DNA of 64,000 bases from Oligoflexales bacterium. Lineage in GTDB: Bacteria; Bdellovibrionota_B; Oligoflexia; Oligoflexales; RGVZ01. The stretch's first letter is position 1. Each line of letters opens with the position of its first letter. The notes under the pieces were generated by a model that saw only the letters and a list, made by a program, of their open reading frames with translations, made no database searches and was not told the DNA's origin. Both the position numbers and the translations under genes were made by a program. The stretch is taken from assembly GCA_947468665.1 (NCBI GenBank), contig CANILH010000005.1, forward strand, positions 1-64,000, read 5' to 3'. Of this stretch, positions 1 through 9,706 are shown piece after piece.

Positions 1-57
1 CCGCGAAGGTTAATATATTTATATACATGACCGCCAACGACATCTACGCATCTACAC

Positions 58-86
58 CGTCATCCTGACCGGAGGGAAGGATCTCG
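58..86 (+). repeat. Copy of a short dispersed repeat (GTCATCCTGACCGGAGGGAAGGATCT)
   Basis: Nearly identical to the tandem pair at 40008-40067. Confidence 0.6.
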
Positions 87-137
87 GGCGCTACGAAGCG
101 GCCGATCAAATTGAACAAGCACGTCACCGTCACTCGC

Positions 138-311
138 TGACTCCAACGCCGGAGCTGTGGGTCTGATAAATCACACTCGATCGGCCATTCCGTCGAGATG
201 CGATTTATTTTTAAAACCGAAACCAATGACAACTAGGTGTTCACTTAATTGCCCTTAATTAACATGAGCGATGGTTAAATAATTCACAAACCAGTCGGGT
301 GTCCCCTTAAT
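138..311. mobile_element. Remnant of a dispersed element; two blocks recur inverted at 43688-43796
   Basis: 277-311 is the exact reverse complement of 43688-43722 (35 bp); 138-159 is the exact reverse complement of 43775-43796 (22 bp). Confidence 0.55.
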
Positions 312-344
312 GTCAATAAACCGAATGATCGAAAACACGTATTT

Positions 345-2099
345 TTACCAATCCTCTTTGACGGATTTTGGTGGCAACTTGTCGCCGCGGTAGATCGGCA
401 TAAAGGCCTTGCGGTCGTCAGGTGCGGCACGAAGAAGCTTCTCGGCCTCCTCGGGTGTCATGGGTTTCTGATCTAGCTTGCCCTTTTGTTCCTCGGCGGA
501 TTTCTTGGATTTGTCTTGTTTTGACTTCTGGTCGTCGCTCTTGTCTTTGCCGTCGTCGGGTTTTTTGTCGTCTTTTTTGTCATCCTTCTGAGCGTTGTCA
601 GATTTATTTTCCTGTTTTTTGTCTTGCTGCTGTTTGTCTTTATCGGATTCTTTGCCGTCTTTTTTCTGGTCTTGCTTCTGGGAATCCGACTTTCGTTTTG
701 CCCACGCGAGATTATCCCGCACCTGCTGATCCTGGCTGTCCATGGCGAGTGCCACTTCATAGTGTTTCACGGCCTCGTCAAGTTTGCCGTCGGCTGCCAG
801 GAGATTACCAAGATTATAGTGTGCCCGTCGGGCGGGCTCCGAATTTCCACCGTCGGCCGTCAGTGCCTCAAATATCTCACGGGCCTTGGCGTTATCACCG
901 GACGCCATGTGTTCCACCCCTTGATTGTAACCGTCAAGCGCGCTCGGCGCGGCCTCGCCGCGTCCTGACGAAAGCGCCAACAACATCAGTAAAACCCCTG
1001 CCCCGCGGGCCACAGTCCGGGTGTCACTGAGGAGCAGCTCCAGCACGAGAAGCACAAATCCCAACGCCGCCGGCCACTGGTACCGTTCAAACCACACCCG
1101 TTCTTTTTTGGCCTGAGTCTCACGCACCGTGCCTTTTGCGCGGATAATATCCTGGTATATTTTTGCTACCGATGCCCCGACGTCGCTGCCTTTGAGGTAG
1201 GTACCTCCGGTTTTTTCGGCAATGGATTTCAGTGGTGCCTCAGCGAGGCGACTCACAACGACATTGCCGTCTTTGTCTTTAATAAATCCTCCATTGGGAT
1301 CCATAATCGGCGACCCAGCCTCAGAGGCCATGCCGACGGTGATGACCTTGGCCTTCGTCTTGACCACCTCACTGATGGCCCCGTCAATGTCTCCTTGATG
1401 ATCCTCGCCGTCAGTGAGAAGTATAATCACCTTGCCAAGACCTTTGTCCTCCTGCTGCTCGCCGCCAGCGTCAAGGGCACGAAGTGATTCCCGCAGAGCT
1501 CCCGCGATGTCGGTACCGCCGACAGGAATCATGTCTGTATTTAGAGAGTCCAGAAACGACCTCACGGCACCGTGATCCACCGTGAGCGGACACTGCACAA
1601 AAGCCGCTCCCGCGAACACCACCAGACCAATCCGGTCACCGGCGGCGACATCAAGTAAATCCACAATCATGCGTCTGGCTTGCTCAAGTCTTGACGGATC
1701 AAGATCCTGAGCCAGCATACTGCGGGACACATCAACGGCCACAACCATATCCATGCCGCTTTGACGACTCTCAGTCCACACCCAACCGATCCTGGGACCA
1801 GCACTGGCAACGATAAGACTTCCTAAGGCCAGACAAAATATAATCCCTTTGGTCCATGCCATCACCCGCCTGAAAGTCCATTTACCCCGATCCCGGCCCA
1901 CCGCGGCTAAAATCACTTTTAACCTGGCGCGGTATCTTGTGTACGCGAGTCCAATCAGCAATGCCGTTATGGGCACAAGCGTCAGCCAATAAAGCCTCGT
2001 GGCGTCAAACCACGCCATCTGCGGCAGCAGGCCAGCTAGACCTAATTTTTCGAGAAGAGTGTTCATGCGGGAACTCTCCTGTATTTCGTGCAACGCCAA
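345..2099 (-). CDS. VWA-domain membrane protein with C-terminal TPR and Lys/Asp/Gln-rich tail (BatB/BatC-like fusion)
   Basis: MIDAS-type DVSRSM motif, TM segments, TPR-like repeats, low-complexity tail. Confidence 0.8.
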   Translation of the reverse strand: MALHEIQESSRMNTLLEKLGLAGLLPQMAWFDATRLYWLTLVPITALLIGLAYTRYRARLKVILAAVGRDRGKWTFRRVMAWTKGIIFCLALGSLIVASAGPRIGWVWTESRQSGMDMVVAVDVSRSMLAQDLDPSRLEQARRMIVDLLDVAAGDRIGLVVFAGAAFVQCPLTVDHGAVRSFLDSLNTDMIPVGGTDIAGALRESLRALDAGGEQQEDKGLGKVIILLTDGEDHQGDIDGAISEVVKTKAKVITVGMASEAGSPIMDPNGGFIKDKDGNVVVSRLAEAPLKSIAEKTGGTYLKGSDVGASVAKIYQDIIRAKGTVRETQAKKERVWFERYQWPAALGFVLLVLELLLSDTRTVARGAGVLLMLLALSSGRGEAAPSALDGYNQGVEHMASGDNAKAREIFEALTADGGNSEPARRAHYNLGNLLAADGKLDEAVKHYEVALAMDSQDQQVRDNLAWAKRKSDSQKQDQKKDGKESDKDKQQQDKKQENKSDNAQKDDKKDDKKPDDGKDKSDDQKSKQDKSKKSAEEQKGKLDQKPMTPEEAEKLLRAAPDDRKAFMPIYRGDKLPPKSVKEDW

Positions 2100-3094
2100 A
2101 TAGCCTCAAGCAATAGCAGTAATGTCGCCATCACTAGCAACGTCGGAAAAACATCGCGGCCGTGGCGCTGGTCTTTTTCCTCACGGCGGGTTTTCTCGAG
2201 TTTGTCGATTTCGCGGTAGACATTGATCAACGCGTCGGTATCCATGGCCCGGCGATAGACTCCGCCCGTCTCATCGGCAATTGCTTTCAAAGTTTTCTCG
2301 TCAATGTCGGCTTTGATGTGGAACACGCGACCATTCTGAACAATGGGAACCACGCCCTCACTGCCCACGCCAATGGTATGGACCCTGATGCCAAGAGCTT
2401 TGGCGGCCTGAGCCGCGGCGATAGGATCAATGCGCCCCGCGTTATTGGCACCGTCCGTTAGTAACACTACAATGTGACTTTTGCCGGGAGTGTCTTTGAG
2501 GCGTTTGACCGCCGTGGCAAGTCCATCGCCGATGGCGGTGCCGTCGCCGGCCATTCCAATCTCGACCTTCTCCAGAAATTTCTGAAGCACGTCATGATCC
2601 AAAGTCAGCGGCGCCTGTGTAAACGCCTCGTTACCGAACACAACCATGCCGATGCGGTCGTCTGGTCGCGATCCAATGAAATCCGCGATCACCGCCTTGA
2701 TCACCTCAAGACGGTCAGGACGCTGTCCCCGCACCTCAAAGTCCCTGGCCCGCATGCTGCCAGAGGTGTCAATGGCAAGCATGATGTCCACGCCCTCGGA
2801 CGTGCGTTTACCCTGACGCTCACCTAGCTGCGGCCTCGCCAACGCGACAATCACGACCAGCATCGTAAGCGATCTGAGCACCCAACCACCGTGACGGAGC
2901 ATCGGCGGACGGCGTCGTAATTCACGCGGCACCATAAAGTCCACACTCGCGATGGGAATCGCCCGCAATCTGGAGCGTTGATCCAAAACATATGGCAGCA
3001 GCACCACGGGCAACGCCCAGAACCAATCTGGTGTCACAAACGAAACTGGAATCGACGGCATCAACCAGCCAAAGAAACTATGCATCAAAGACAC
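2063..3094 (-). CDS. VWA-domain membrane protein (BatA-like)
   Basis: DTSGSM MIDAS motif, TM segments, operon context. Confidence 0.8.
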   Translation of the reverse strand: MSLMHSFFGWLMPSIPVSFVTPDWFWALPVVLLPYVLDQRSRLRAIPIASVDFMVPRELRRRPPMLRHGGWVLRSLTMLVVIVALARPQLGERQGKRTSEGVDIMLAIDTSGSMRARDFEVRGQRPDRLEVIKAVIADFIGSRPDDRIGMVVFGNEAFTQAPLTLDHDVLQKFLEKVEIGMAGDGTAIGDGLATAVKRLKDTPGKSHIVVLLTDGANNAGRIDPIAAAQAAKALGIRVHTIGVGSEGVVPIVQNGRVFHIKADIDEKTLKAIADETGGVYRRAMDTDALINVYREIDKLEKTRREEKDQRHGRDVFPTLLVMATLLLLLEAIWRCTKYRRVPA

Positions 3095-3776
3095 GCAGTT
3101 CTCCTTTCTGATTCACAATAGACGCGGCAGGCTGAGACTCAGTCGTCGCCGTCTCTAGCCGTTCACACCAGTGTCTTAGGGCGTCCAGTATCTCATCGGC
3201 GTTTGTTTTACTGATTCGCGCACCGCCGAACCTGATGGCATCAAGTCTTTGCAGCGTCAAACGCAGCTCAATATCTGACAGCACCGTAAGCTTAAGTCTC
3301 TTGGTGGCGAGTAACGCCAATATTTCTTCTGTGGTACTTTCGGCCAGCGGTAACCCAGAGCGAATCTCGAGCCCGCGCCGAAGACAAAGACTAACCTCAC
3401 TGCTGAACTGGTTCCATTCTTTGGTGAGGATCGGATTACTGACGGACCCCTCCGGAAACTCATCAGGAACCGCGATCTTAGCGATTGAATCTCTGAGCCT
3501 CGCCCAGGCAGTTGGGTCAATGGGTATCAAGCCCACTTGGTCTTTCATCCGCTGACGTTCTTTACGCCAACGCATAAAAAACAAAACTCCGGCGGTCACG
3601 AGTGCCGCTGCCAGCAGAACGACCGCACCCGCTAAAAATGGCCCTGGCGTCATCCCATTGGTCGCAACCAATGGCCCTTTCATGCCGTGGGGTGGCGTTT
3701 TATCGATAACTTCAGTTTGTTCTGTAGGCTTATCTGAAATATTTTTATTTTTAATCGCGGTTGCAGACTGACTCAT
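3078..3776 (-). CDS. Single-TM protein of Bat-like operon (DUF4381-like position)
   Basis: One TM segment, overlaps neighbours in the operon. Confidence 0.55.
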   Translation of the reverse strand: MSQSATAIKNKNISDKPTEQTEVIDKTPPHGMKGPLVATNGMTPGPFLAGAVVLLAAALVTAGVLFFMRWRKERQRMKDQVGLIPIDPTAWARLRDSIAKIAVPDEFPEGSVSNPILTKEWNQFSSEVSLCLRRGLEIRSGLPLAESTTEEILALLATKRLKLTVLSDIELRLTLQRLDAIRFGGARISKTNADEILDALRHWCERLETATTESQPAASIVNQKGELRVFDA

Positions 3777-4675
3777 TTGCGCCGCCTCCCACCCTCATGC
3801 CGGCGCAGATACGCGGCAAGAGGATCAACAACGGACGCGCCGGACTTCACGGCGAACATATCAGCGCCGGACTTACGGACGATATCCTCCAATGCCTTCT
3901 GACGGGCCTGATGAGCCTCGGTAATGAGCTTACGGGCACGGGCATCCGAGGTATCTATCTCAAGCAACTCACCGGTCTCACGATCCACGAACACACTCAC
4001 GCCGCCATTGAATCGACCCCGGCCGGTCTCTAAAATCCCGTCCAAAGGATCTTGAGTCATGTGCACACAGGTCACGTCGTGTTGACGGGACACGCGTCCT
4101 AAAGATTTAGAGACGGGTGTCGTCAAAAAATCCGAGATCAAAAAACAAACGGCACGGCGTTTGACCATTTTTGCGACGTGATCAAGGGCACCGTCAATAT
4201 TAGTTCCTTTGGATTGTCCGCTCCATGTAATCACGTCACGGATAATCCGCCAAACGTGGCCCTGGCCTTTACGCGGGGGGACAAACAACTCAACCGTCTC
4301 GCCAAAAAGCATCAGCCCAACGCAGTCATTACTGCGGATCGCGAGCCATGCGAGGACAGCGGCGAGTTCGGCTGCGGCCTCACGCCGAGAGCGACCGGCA
4401 CCAGACGCGAGAGATGCACTCACATCCACCAAAAGCATCAGCGTGAGCTCACGTTCCTCGCGGAAGACTTTAATAAACGGCTGGTCCATTCTCGCTGTGA
4501 CATTCCAGTCAATCCCGCGGACGTCATCCCCCGGCACGTACTCACGCACCTCATGAAACTCCATACCCCGCCCGTGAAACGCGCTGGCGTAGTTTCCACT
4601 CATCAGGTCAGTCGCTACATGCCGACCCCGGAGATTGAGTGATTTTATTCTGGCTATAACCTCAGCAGACAGCAT
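3773..4675 (-). CDS. DUF58 domain protein
   Basis: GRGMEFHEVREYVPGDDVRGIDWNVTAR signature. Confidence 0.88.
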   Translation of the reverse strand: MLSAEVIARIKSLNLRGRHVATDLMSGNYASAFHGRGMEFHEVREYVPGDDVRGIDWNVTARMDQPFIKVFREERELTLMLLVDVSASLASGAGRSRREAAAELAAVLAWLAIRSNDCVGLMLFGETVELFVPPRKGQGHVWRIIRDVITWSGQSKGTNIDGALDHVAKMVKRRAVCFLISDFLTTPVSKSLGRVSRQHDVTCVHMTQDPLDGILETGRGRFNGGVSVFVDRETGELLEIDTSDARARKLITEAHQARQKALEDIVRKSGADMFAVKSGASVVDPLAAYLRRHEGGRRRK

Positions 4676-4690
4676 CTATGATACCGAACC

Positions 4691-5674
4691 TCAGGGAACT
4701 TCAACCCGGTCAAGAATTTTCTGAACAACACGGTCGCTGGAAATTTGCTCCGCCTCGGCCGCGTAACTGAGCGTGACACGGTGTCTGAGAATATCCACAG
4801 CCACGTCTTTGATGTCCTGGGGTGTCACATAATCCCGTCCCATGAGCATCGCGTTTACACGAGACGCCTTCTCAAGGAATAAGCTTGCTCTGGGACTCGC
4901 GCCGGTCTCAATCCATGGCACAACATCTGTAATTTTGAACCTCGCCGGATCACGGGTCGCGAACACCAGGCTGACAATATACTGATGAATTTTGTCAGAT
5001 ACCCGGACTTTAGCGGCAAGCTGACGGCCCTCGACAATATCTGAGCGTGACAGCACGGATTTTAGCGGATCAGTCAGACCACCGGAACTCGCGCGACGCA
5101 GCATCTCGATCTCGTCACGTTCCGTACCATAGCTAACTTTGACTTTGAACATGAACCGGTCCACCTGGGCCTCAGGCAATGGATAGGTGCCTTCCTGGTC
5201 CACGGGGTTCTGAGTCGCCATCACAAGAAACGGCTGCTCTAGAGTAAACGTCTCACCACCAATCGTGATCTGGCGTTCTTGCATAGCCTCAAGTAACGCT
5301 GACTGGACTTTTGCCGGAGCGCGGTTGATCTCATCGGCCAAAACGAGATTGGCGAAGAGCGGTCCTTTGCGCACATGAAATGTTCCTTGTTTGGGATCAT
5401 ATACTTGAGTTCCCGTCACATCCGCGGGGAGAAGATCCGGTGTAAACTGAATCCGTGAGAATTTCAGTCCTGTGAGTTCACTCATGGTTTTGATCGCAGT
5501 TGTTTTGGCGAGGCCTGGCAGACCCTCAAGCAAAACGTGGCCATCGGCGAGCAACGCCATAAGAAGTCTCTGACCAACGTGAGTCTGACCAACAATGCGC
5601 GAGGAAAATCCCGCGAGAACCATCTCAATTCGTGACGCGTACTGTTTAATTTCGGCAGTTACAGCAGAATCCAC
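4691..5674 (-). CDS. MoxR-family AAA+ ATPase
   Basis: LLEGLPGLAKTT Walker A, DEINRAPAKVQSALLEAMQE. Confidence 0.92.
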   Translation of the reverse strand: MDSAVTAEIKQYASRIEMVLAGFSSRIVGQTHVGQRLLMALLADGHVLLEGLPGLAKTTAIKTMSELTGLKFSRIQFTPDLLPADVTGTQVYDPKQGTFHVRKGPLFANLVLADEINRAPAKVQSALLEAMQERQITIGGETFTLEQPFLVMATQNPVDQEGTYPLPEAQVDRFMFKVKVSYGTERDEIEMLRRASSGGLTDPLKSVLSRSDIVEGRQLAAKVRVSDKIHQYIVSLVFATRDPARFKITDVVPWIETGASPRASLFLEKASRVNAMLMGRDYVTPQDIKDVAVDILRHRVTLSYAAEAEQISSDRVVQKILDRVEVP

Positions 5675-5734
5675 AAAAACCTCCCAGATATATACGTGAT
5701 ATCAGGAGATAGTTTATAAAAGCCGCTGGATTAA

Positions 5735-6994
5735 TCAAGAGGCTATCGGTGGTATCACCCAATAGCAACCCATGCGGTGATTCATCCCGGAAATCCTATC
5801 CCGCAATGCCGCGACGCCATCACTCTCACGCCAGTCAAAATCGGTCAGGTTTAATGTTTCTCTCATGATTTTTATTTTCGGCCAGATCATCCGTGCCCAT
5901 GCCAAATGTGGCTCTTCACTGAGCTGCTGAAGAATGAATCGCATGCCGCGCCTCTCCTGGCGCGCCACAATCAGAATATCAATCCACCAGCTGGCAAACC
6001 GGATATCGATACGGTAGAGCTTATGGGCCTCAAATAGCTTCAGCAGCCGCGGATCCTCAGCCGTTGGGTACGAGTGCCCAAGCAACTCCAGAAAAGACTC
6101 CCACTCCTCGGCGGCTATAAGATCGGTCAGTCTCCGCATGCGCTCATCAGGGGACATGGCTCGTGATTTGACTATACGGCTTAGGGCAGGTTCTCGCAGC
6201 GCCGAACCCTGACGCGACACTGATGTCTGATTGACCGAGAGCATCGCATGCCTTGACTGTTCTTTGGCCGGTATGGCCTCGGGTATGCCCGCTCCGGGAG
6301 CCTCCACAGAGACCCGGGCAACCGACCCCTCAGCCAGTGCGCGCTGAACAGGCGCGGGATCCACCGCGACTGGCATCTCTACAGACTTAGGTTTTTCTAC
6401 CGGTTTTGATTCCGGCGGCAACAATACGGTCGCTGGTGCCAGATCCAACTTGAAATCAGATACGGAGAACACTTTGACGACAATATTCTCATTTGTCGGA
6501 GGGGTCGTCTCGATATCGAAATGAGCCAATGGCAGGAAGTTGCTCCTGGTTGGCTCACCCACTAGATCACTGACGAACGATCCCGATAATTTTGCAGCCG
6601 GCTCCGGCGCCCCGGAAAGCACCATCGTCACATGCTCCTCAATCGTAATGCGGGAGACGCTTTTGTCATCATTAGACAACTTGCCACTCACGAGCCGCTT
6701 CGCCTCAAGACGAATACGCTCAGCCTTTTCTTTTTTGCCAAGCCTATCGAGCGCGTCACTAATCAAAACAAGGCTTTCCATATCACGGAGGCCTGATTTA
6801 TAGACCATCCAGGAGACCTCAATCGCCCTGCGCGGCGCGGTTTGAATTAGTGCCCCCCCAAGGCGCAGCACAGCATCAACCCGCTCATACTCGGGCGTAT
6901 CGGCCGCAAGCACAAGAAAACGGTCTACCAGTACGGTATCCGTGGGATTTGACTTAATGATATCCAGCAGACGTGCCAGCCCGGGCCCGATCAT
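5735..6994 (-). CDS. Hypothetical protein, 419 aa
   Basis: Long ORF with RBS-like AGGGAGG inside a hairpin; no family recognised. Confidence 0.65.
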   Translation of the reverse strand: MIGPGLARLLDIIKSNPTDTVLVDRFLVLAADTPEYERVDAVLRLGGALIQTAPRRAIEVSWMVYKSGLRDMESLVLISDALDRLGKKEKAERIRLEAKRLVSGKLSNDDKSVSRITIEEHVTMVLSGAPEPAAKLSGSFVSDLVGEPTRSNFLPLAHFDIETTPPTNENIVVKVFSVSDFKLDLAPATVLLPPESKPVEKPKSVEMPVAVDPAPVQRALAEGSVARVSVEAPGAGIPEAIPAKEQSRHAMLSVNQTSVSRQGSALREPALSRIVKSRAMSPDERMRRLTDLIAAEEWESFLELLGHSYPTAEDPRLLKLFEAHKLYRIDIRFASWWIDILIVARQERRGMRFILQQLSEEPHLAWARMIWPKIKIMRETLNLTDFDWRESDGVAALRDRISGMNHRMGCYWVIPPIAS

Positions 6995-6997
6995 AGG

Positions 6998-7037
6998 AAA
7001 CCTCCCTTATGCCCTGTCATCGGCATAAGGGAGGTTT
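6998..7037 (-). promoter_or_regulatory. Perfect 16-bp stem / 8-nt loop hairpin enclosing the SD of the downstream gene
   Basis: AAACCTCCCTTATGCC (6998-7013) and GGCATAAGGGAGGTTT (7022-7037) are exact reverse complements. Confidence 0.7.
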
Positions 7038-7098
7038 AGATAACAAGGTAATATTTACCGGGCTCTGATCAAAACCCTAAACAGCCCTAGGCCACGGG

Positions 7099-8433
7099 TT
7101 ATACGCCCCACTCCTGCAGAAACCGGGTTGAAACTTGACCCTCAATGAAGCGTTTATCGTCCAAAACCCGCTGATGAAACGGAATGTTGGTGCGAATTCC
7201 GTCCACTTTCATTTCGCGCAGCGACCGACGCATACGAGCCAGACACTCTTCACGGTCACGGCCCCAGGTGATGAGCTTAGCGACCATGGAGTCATATAGA
7301 GACGGAACCGTATATCCCGCATAAAGCATTCCGTCGACGCGAACTCCCGGTCCACCCGGCTCGTGATATCCAGTGACTTTACCTGGCCACGGCGCAAAGG
7401 TTGTCGGATCCTCAGCGTTAATACGACACTCGAGGGCATGACCTCTTAGCTCGATTTTCGCGGGATCAAACGAAAGCTTATGGCCTCTCGCAATATTGAT
7501 TTGTTCTTTAATCAGGTCGACACTGGTGATCATCTCAGTGACGGGATGTTCCACTTGAGCCCTGGTATTGACTTCCATAAAGTAAAAACGCCCGTCCTCA
7601 TCCATCAGAAACTCAACAGTCCCGAGACTTTGATAGCCGACAGCTTTTGCGAGACGAACAGCGGTGTCGCCTATTTCCTTACGGCTGGCAGGCGTCATGA
7701 TCGGGCATGGCGCTTCCTCAAGAAGTTTTTGGTGACGGCGCTGAATCGAGCAATCACGCTCACCCAAATGGGTGACATTACCGTGCTCATCAGCGACCAG
7801 CTGCACCTCAACGTGACGGGGACGCTCACAATAACGCTCAATGAACACCTCTGGATTGCCGAATCCAACCAAGGCCTCACTACGGGCAAGGTCAAACTGC
7901 TTTCCGAGCTCATCCATCGAACGGACGATTTTCATACCGCGTCCACCACCACCGGCGGAGGCTTTGATAATGAGCGGAAAGCCAATTTCTTTGGCAAGTT
8001 TTTCGGCTTCGGACTGAGTCTGGATAGCACCAGTGCTTCCAGGCAGCATAGGAACGCCTGCCTTCTCAGCGAAAGCCCGGGCCTCGACTTTGTTGCCGAG
8101 TGCATGAATATGACTCGCCTTCGGACCGATAAATTTCACGCCGTATTTTTCGCAGATCTCAGCGAATTTGGCGTTCTCCGACAAGAATCCGTAACCAGGG
8201 TGAATAGCATCCACACCGGCGATCTCTGCCGCGCTCATAATAGCAGGAATAGAAAGATAGCTTTTGGCGCTTGGGCCAGGACCGATACAGATACTCTCAT
8301 CAGCGATACGCGTATGCAGCGCGTCACGGTCCGCCAGACTGTGGACGGCAACTGTCTTAAGACCCAACTCCTGGCAGGCGCGTATTACGCGGACAGCTAT
8401 TTCTCCGCGATTGGCAATCAGAACCTTTTTCAT
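7099..8433 (-). CDS. accC: Acetyl-CoA carboxylase biotin carboxylase subunit
   Basis: MKKVLIANRGEIAVRVIRA, GGGGRGMK, EVNTRAQVEHPVTE. Confidence 0.96.
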   Translation of the reverse strand: MKKVLIANRGEIAVRVIRACQELGLKTVAVHSLADRDALHTRIADESICIGPGPSAKSYLSIPAIMSAAEIAGVDAIHPGYGFLSENAKFAEICEKYGVKFIGPKASHIHALGNKVEARAFAEKAGVPMLPGSTGAIQTQSEAEKLAKEIGFPLIIKASAGGGGRGMKIVRSMDELGKQFDLARSEALVGFGNPEVFIERYCERPRHVEVQLVADEHGNVTHLGERDCSIQRRHQKLLEEAPCPIMTPASRKEIGDTAVRLAKAVGYQSLGTVEFLMDEDGRFYFMEVNTRAQVEHPVTEMITSVDLIKEQINIARGHKLSFDPAKIELRGHALECRINAEDPTTFAPWPGKVTGYHEPGGPGVRVDGMLYAGYTVPSLYDSMVAKLITWGRDREECLARMRRSLREMKVDGIRTNIPFHQRVLDDKRFIEGQVSTRFLQEWGV

Positions 8434-8483
8434 AGGATCACCTTTTCATGGCTCAGATGTTTTCTAGTGATGTCTTAAATGAC

Positions 8484-8933
8484 TTACTCGATAACAAACA
8501 AAGCCTGATCAAACTCGACTGGCTGTCCGTTTTCGACCAGCATTTCACGGACCACACCTTCGCGGTCGGCCTCAATCTCGTTCATGAGTTTCATAGCCTC
8601 AACAATGCAAAGGGTTTGACCCTTGCGCACCCGGGCACCGATCTCAACAAATGGATCAGACCCTGGAGTTGAGGAACGGTAAAATGTCCCGACAAACGGT
8701 GACTTCAGGATGTGGCCGTTGGCAAAGCCTTTGACGGTCCCCGCGGGCGCGTCAGACATCGGGGCCGCTGGTGCCTGCATTGCCATACCGTGAGTCATCA
8801 TCGGCATTGCGCCCATGGAGCTCGCCGCCTGCATGGTGACCTCGATTTTGTGATCTTTTGATTCGATTTTTACGTGATTGAATCCCTGCTTACGCATGAG
8901 ATCCATCAACTGCTCTACGCTTTTCAGATCCAT
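8484..8933 (-). CDS. accB: Biotin carboxyl carrier protein
   Basis: C-terminal [12 protein letters not shown] biotinyl motif; adjacent to accC. Confidence 0.96.
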   Translation of the reverse strand: MDLKSVEQLMDLMRKQGFNHVKIESKDHKIEVTMQAASSMGAMPMMTHGMAMQAPAAPMSDAPAGTVKGFANGHILKSPFVGTFYRSSTPGSDPFVEIGARVRKGQTLCIVEAMKLMNEIEADREGVVREMLVENGQPVEFDQALFVIE

Positions 8934-8956
8934 ATTTCACCTGTCCATTAATTAAA

Positions 8957-8978
8957 ATCCACGCCACATGGCGCGGAT
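8957..8978 (-). terminator. GC-rich hairpin followed by T-rich tract between efp and accB
   Basis: Minus strand ATCCGCGCC-ATGT-GGCGTGGAT then TTTAATTAAT; 9-bp stem with one G.U. Confidence 0.45.
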
Positions 8979-8997
8979 GTCAGATAAACGATTTAAA

Positions 8998-9561
8998 TCA
9001 GCTCTGAACTTTGGAAAGATACTCGTTCGTCCTGGTGTCGATCCGGATTAGATCGCCCTCTTTAATATGAAATGGCACCTGCACGGTAAGGCCAGTCTCA
9101 AGCTTGGCTGGCTTACCGCCGCCGCCGGATGTATCGCCTTTGATATTTGGCTGAGTCTCGGCGACTTTAAGATCCACGTGGTTATCGACCTCAACGGCCA
9201 CTGCGCGTCCACGGAAAAAAGTCACACGGGCATTAGTATTCTCAACGATATAGTTGCGGGCTTCGCTCACCTCATCCTTGGACAAGGTGAACTGCTCGTA
9301 GTTGGAAACATCCATAAACGACCAACGATCACCGTCATTATATAGATATTGCATTTCGCGCATCTCAACATCCGGCACGTTGACCTTATCACCGGACTTA
9401 AATGTGACCTCGACAACCTGGCCTGACTCGAGATTTTTAAGTCTGGTACGGCAAAACGCGTTGCCTTTACCTGGGCTGACGTGCTGAAAATCGACAATGA
9501 CCCAAGCCTTATTGTTATATTCAATTTTCAAACCTTTGCGGAAATCCTGAGTCGAGTACAT
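8998..9561 (-). CDS. efp: Elongation factor P
   Basis: EF-P sequence (TQDFRKGLKIEYNNKAWVIVDFQHVSPGKGNAFCRTRLKNL). Confidence 0.96.
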   Translation of the reverse strand: MYSTQDFRKGLKIEYNNKAWVIVDFQHVSPGKGNAFCRTRLKNLESGQVVEVTFKSGDKVNVPDVEMREMQYLYNDGDRWSFMDVSNYEQFTLSKDEVSEARNYIVENTNARVTFFRGRAVAVEVDNHVDLKVAETQPNIKGDTSGGGGKPAKLETGLTVQVPFHIKEGDLIRIDTRTNEYLSKVQS

Positions 9562-9706
9562 GCTGATTCCTCATACGAAAATAAGCGCCAGGCATCACGG
9601 TGCCCTGCAAATGTTGGGATAATGTACCTTAATTACTGGCATCTACGCAATACATTGCATGTTTACAGAAAGTCGAAAGGTAATCCTGTCAGCGGTCAAA
9701 AGATAG

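Noticed and set aside
422-1030. + strand ORFs opposite the VWA-TPR gene (422-1030, 624-968)
   Set aside because: Artefact of the low-complexity Lys/Asp-rich coding tail on the minus strand.
6998-7037. Plain Rho-independent terminator for accC
   Set aside because: No U-tract after the minus-strand 3' arm; the arm instead runs into an SD and ATG.
7480-8478. 332-aa + strand ORF antisense to accC
   Set aside because: Lies opposite a near-certain accC; composition fits a shadow ORF with no recognisable motif.
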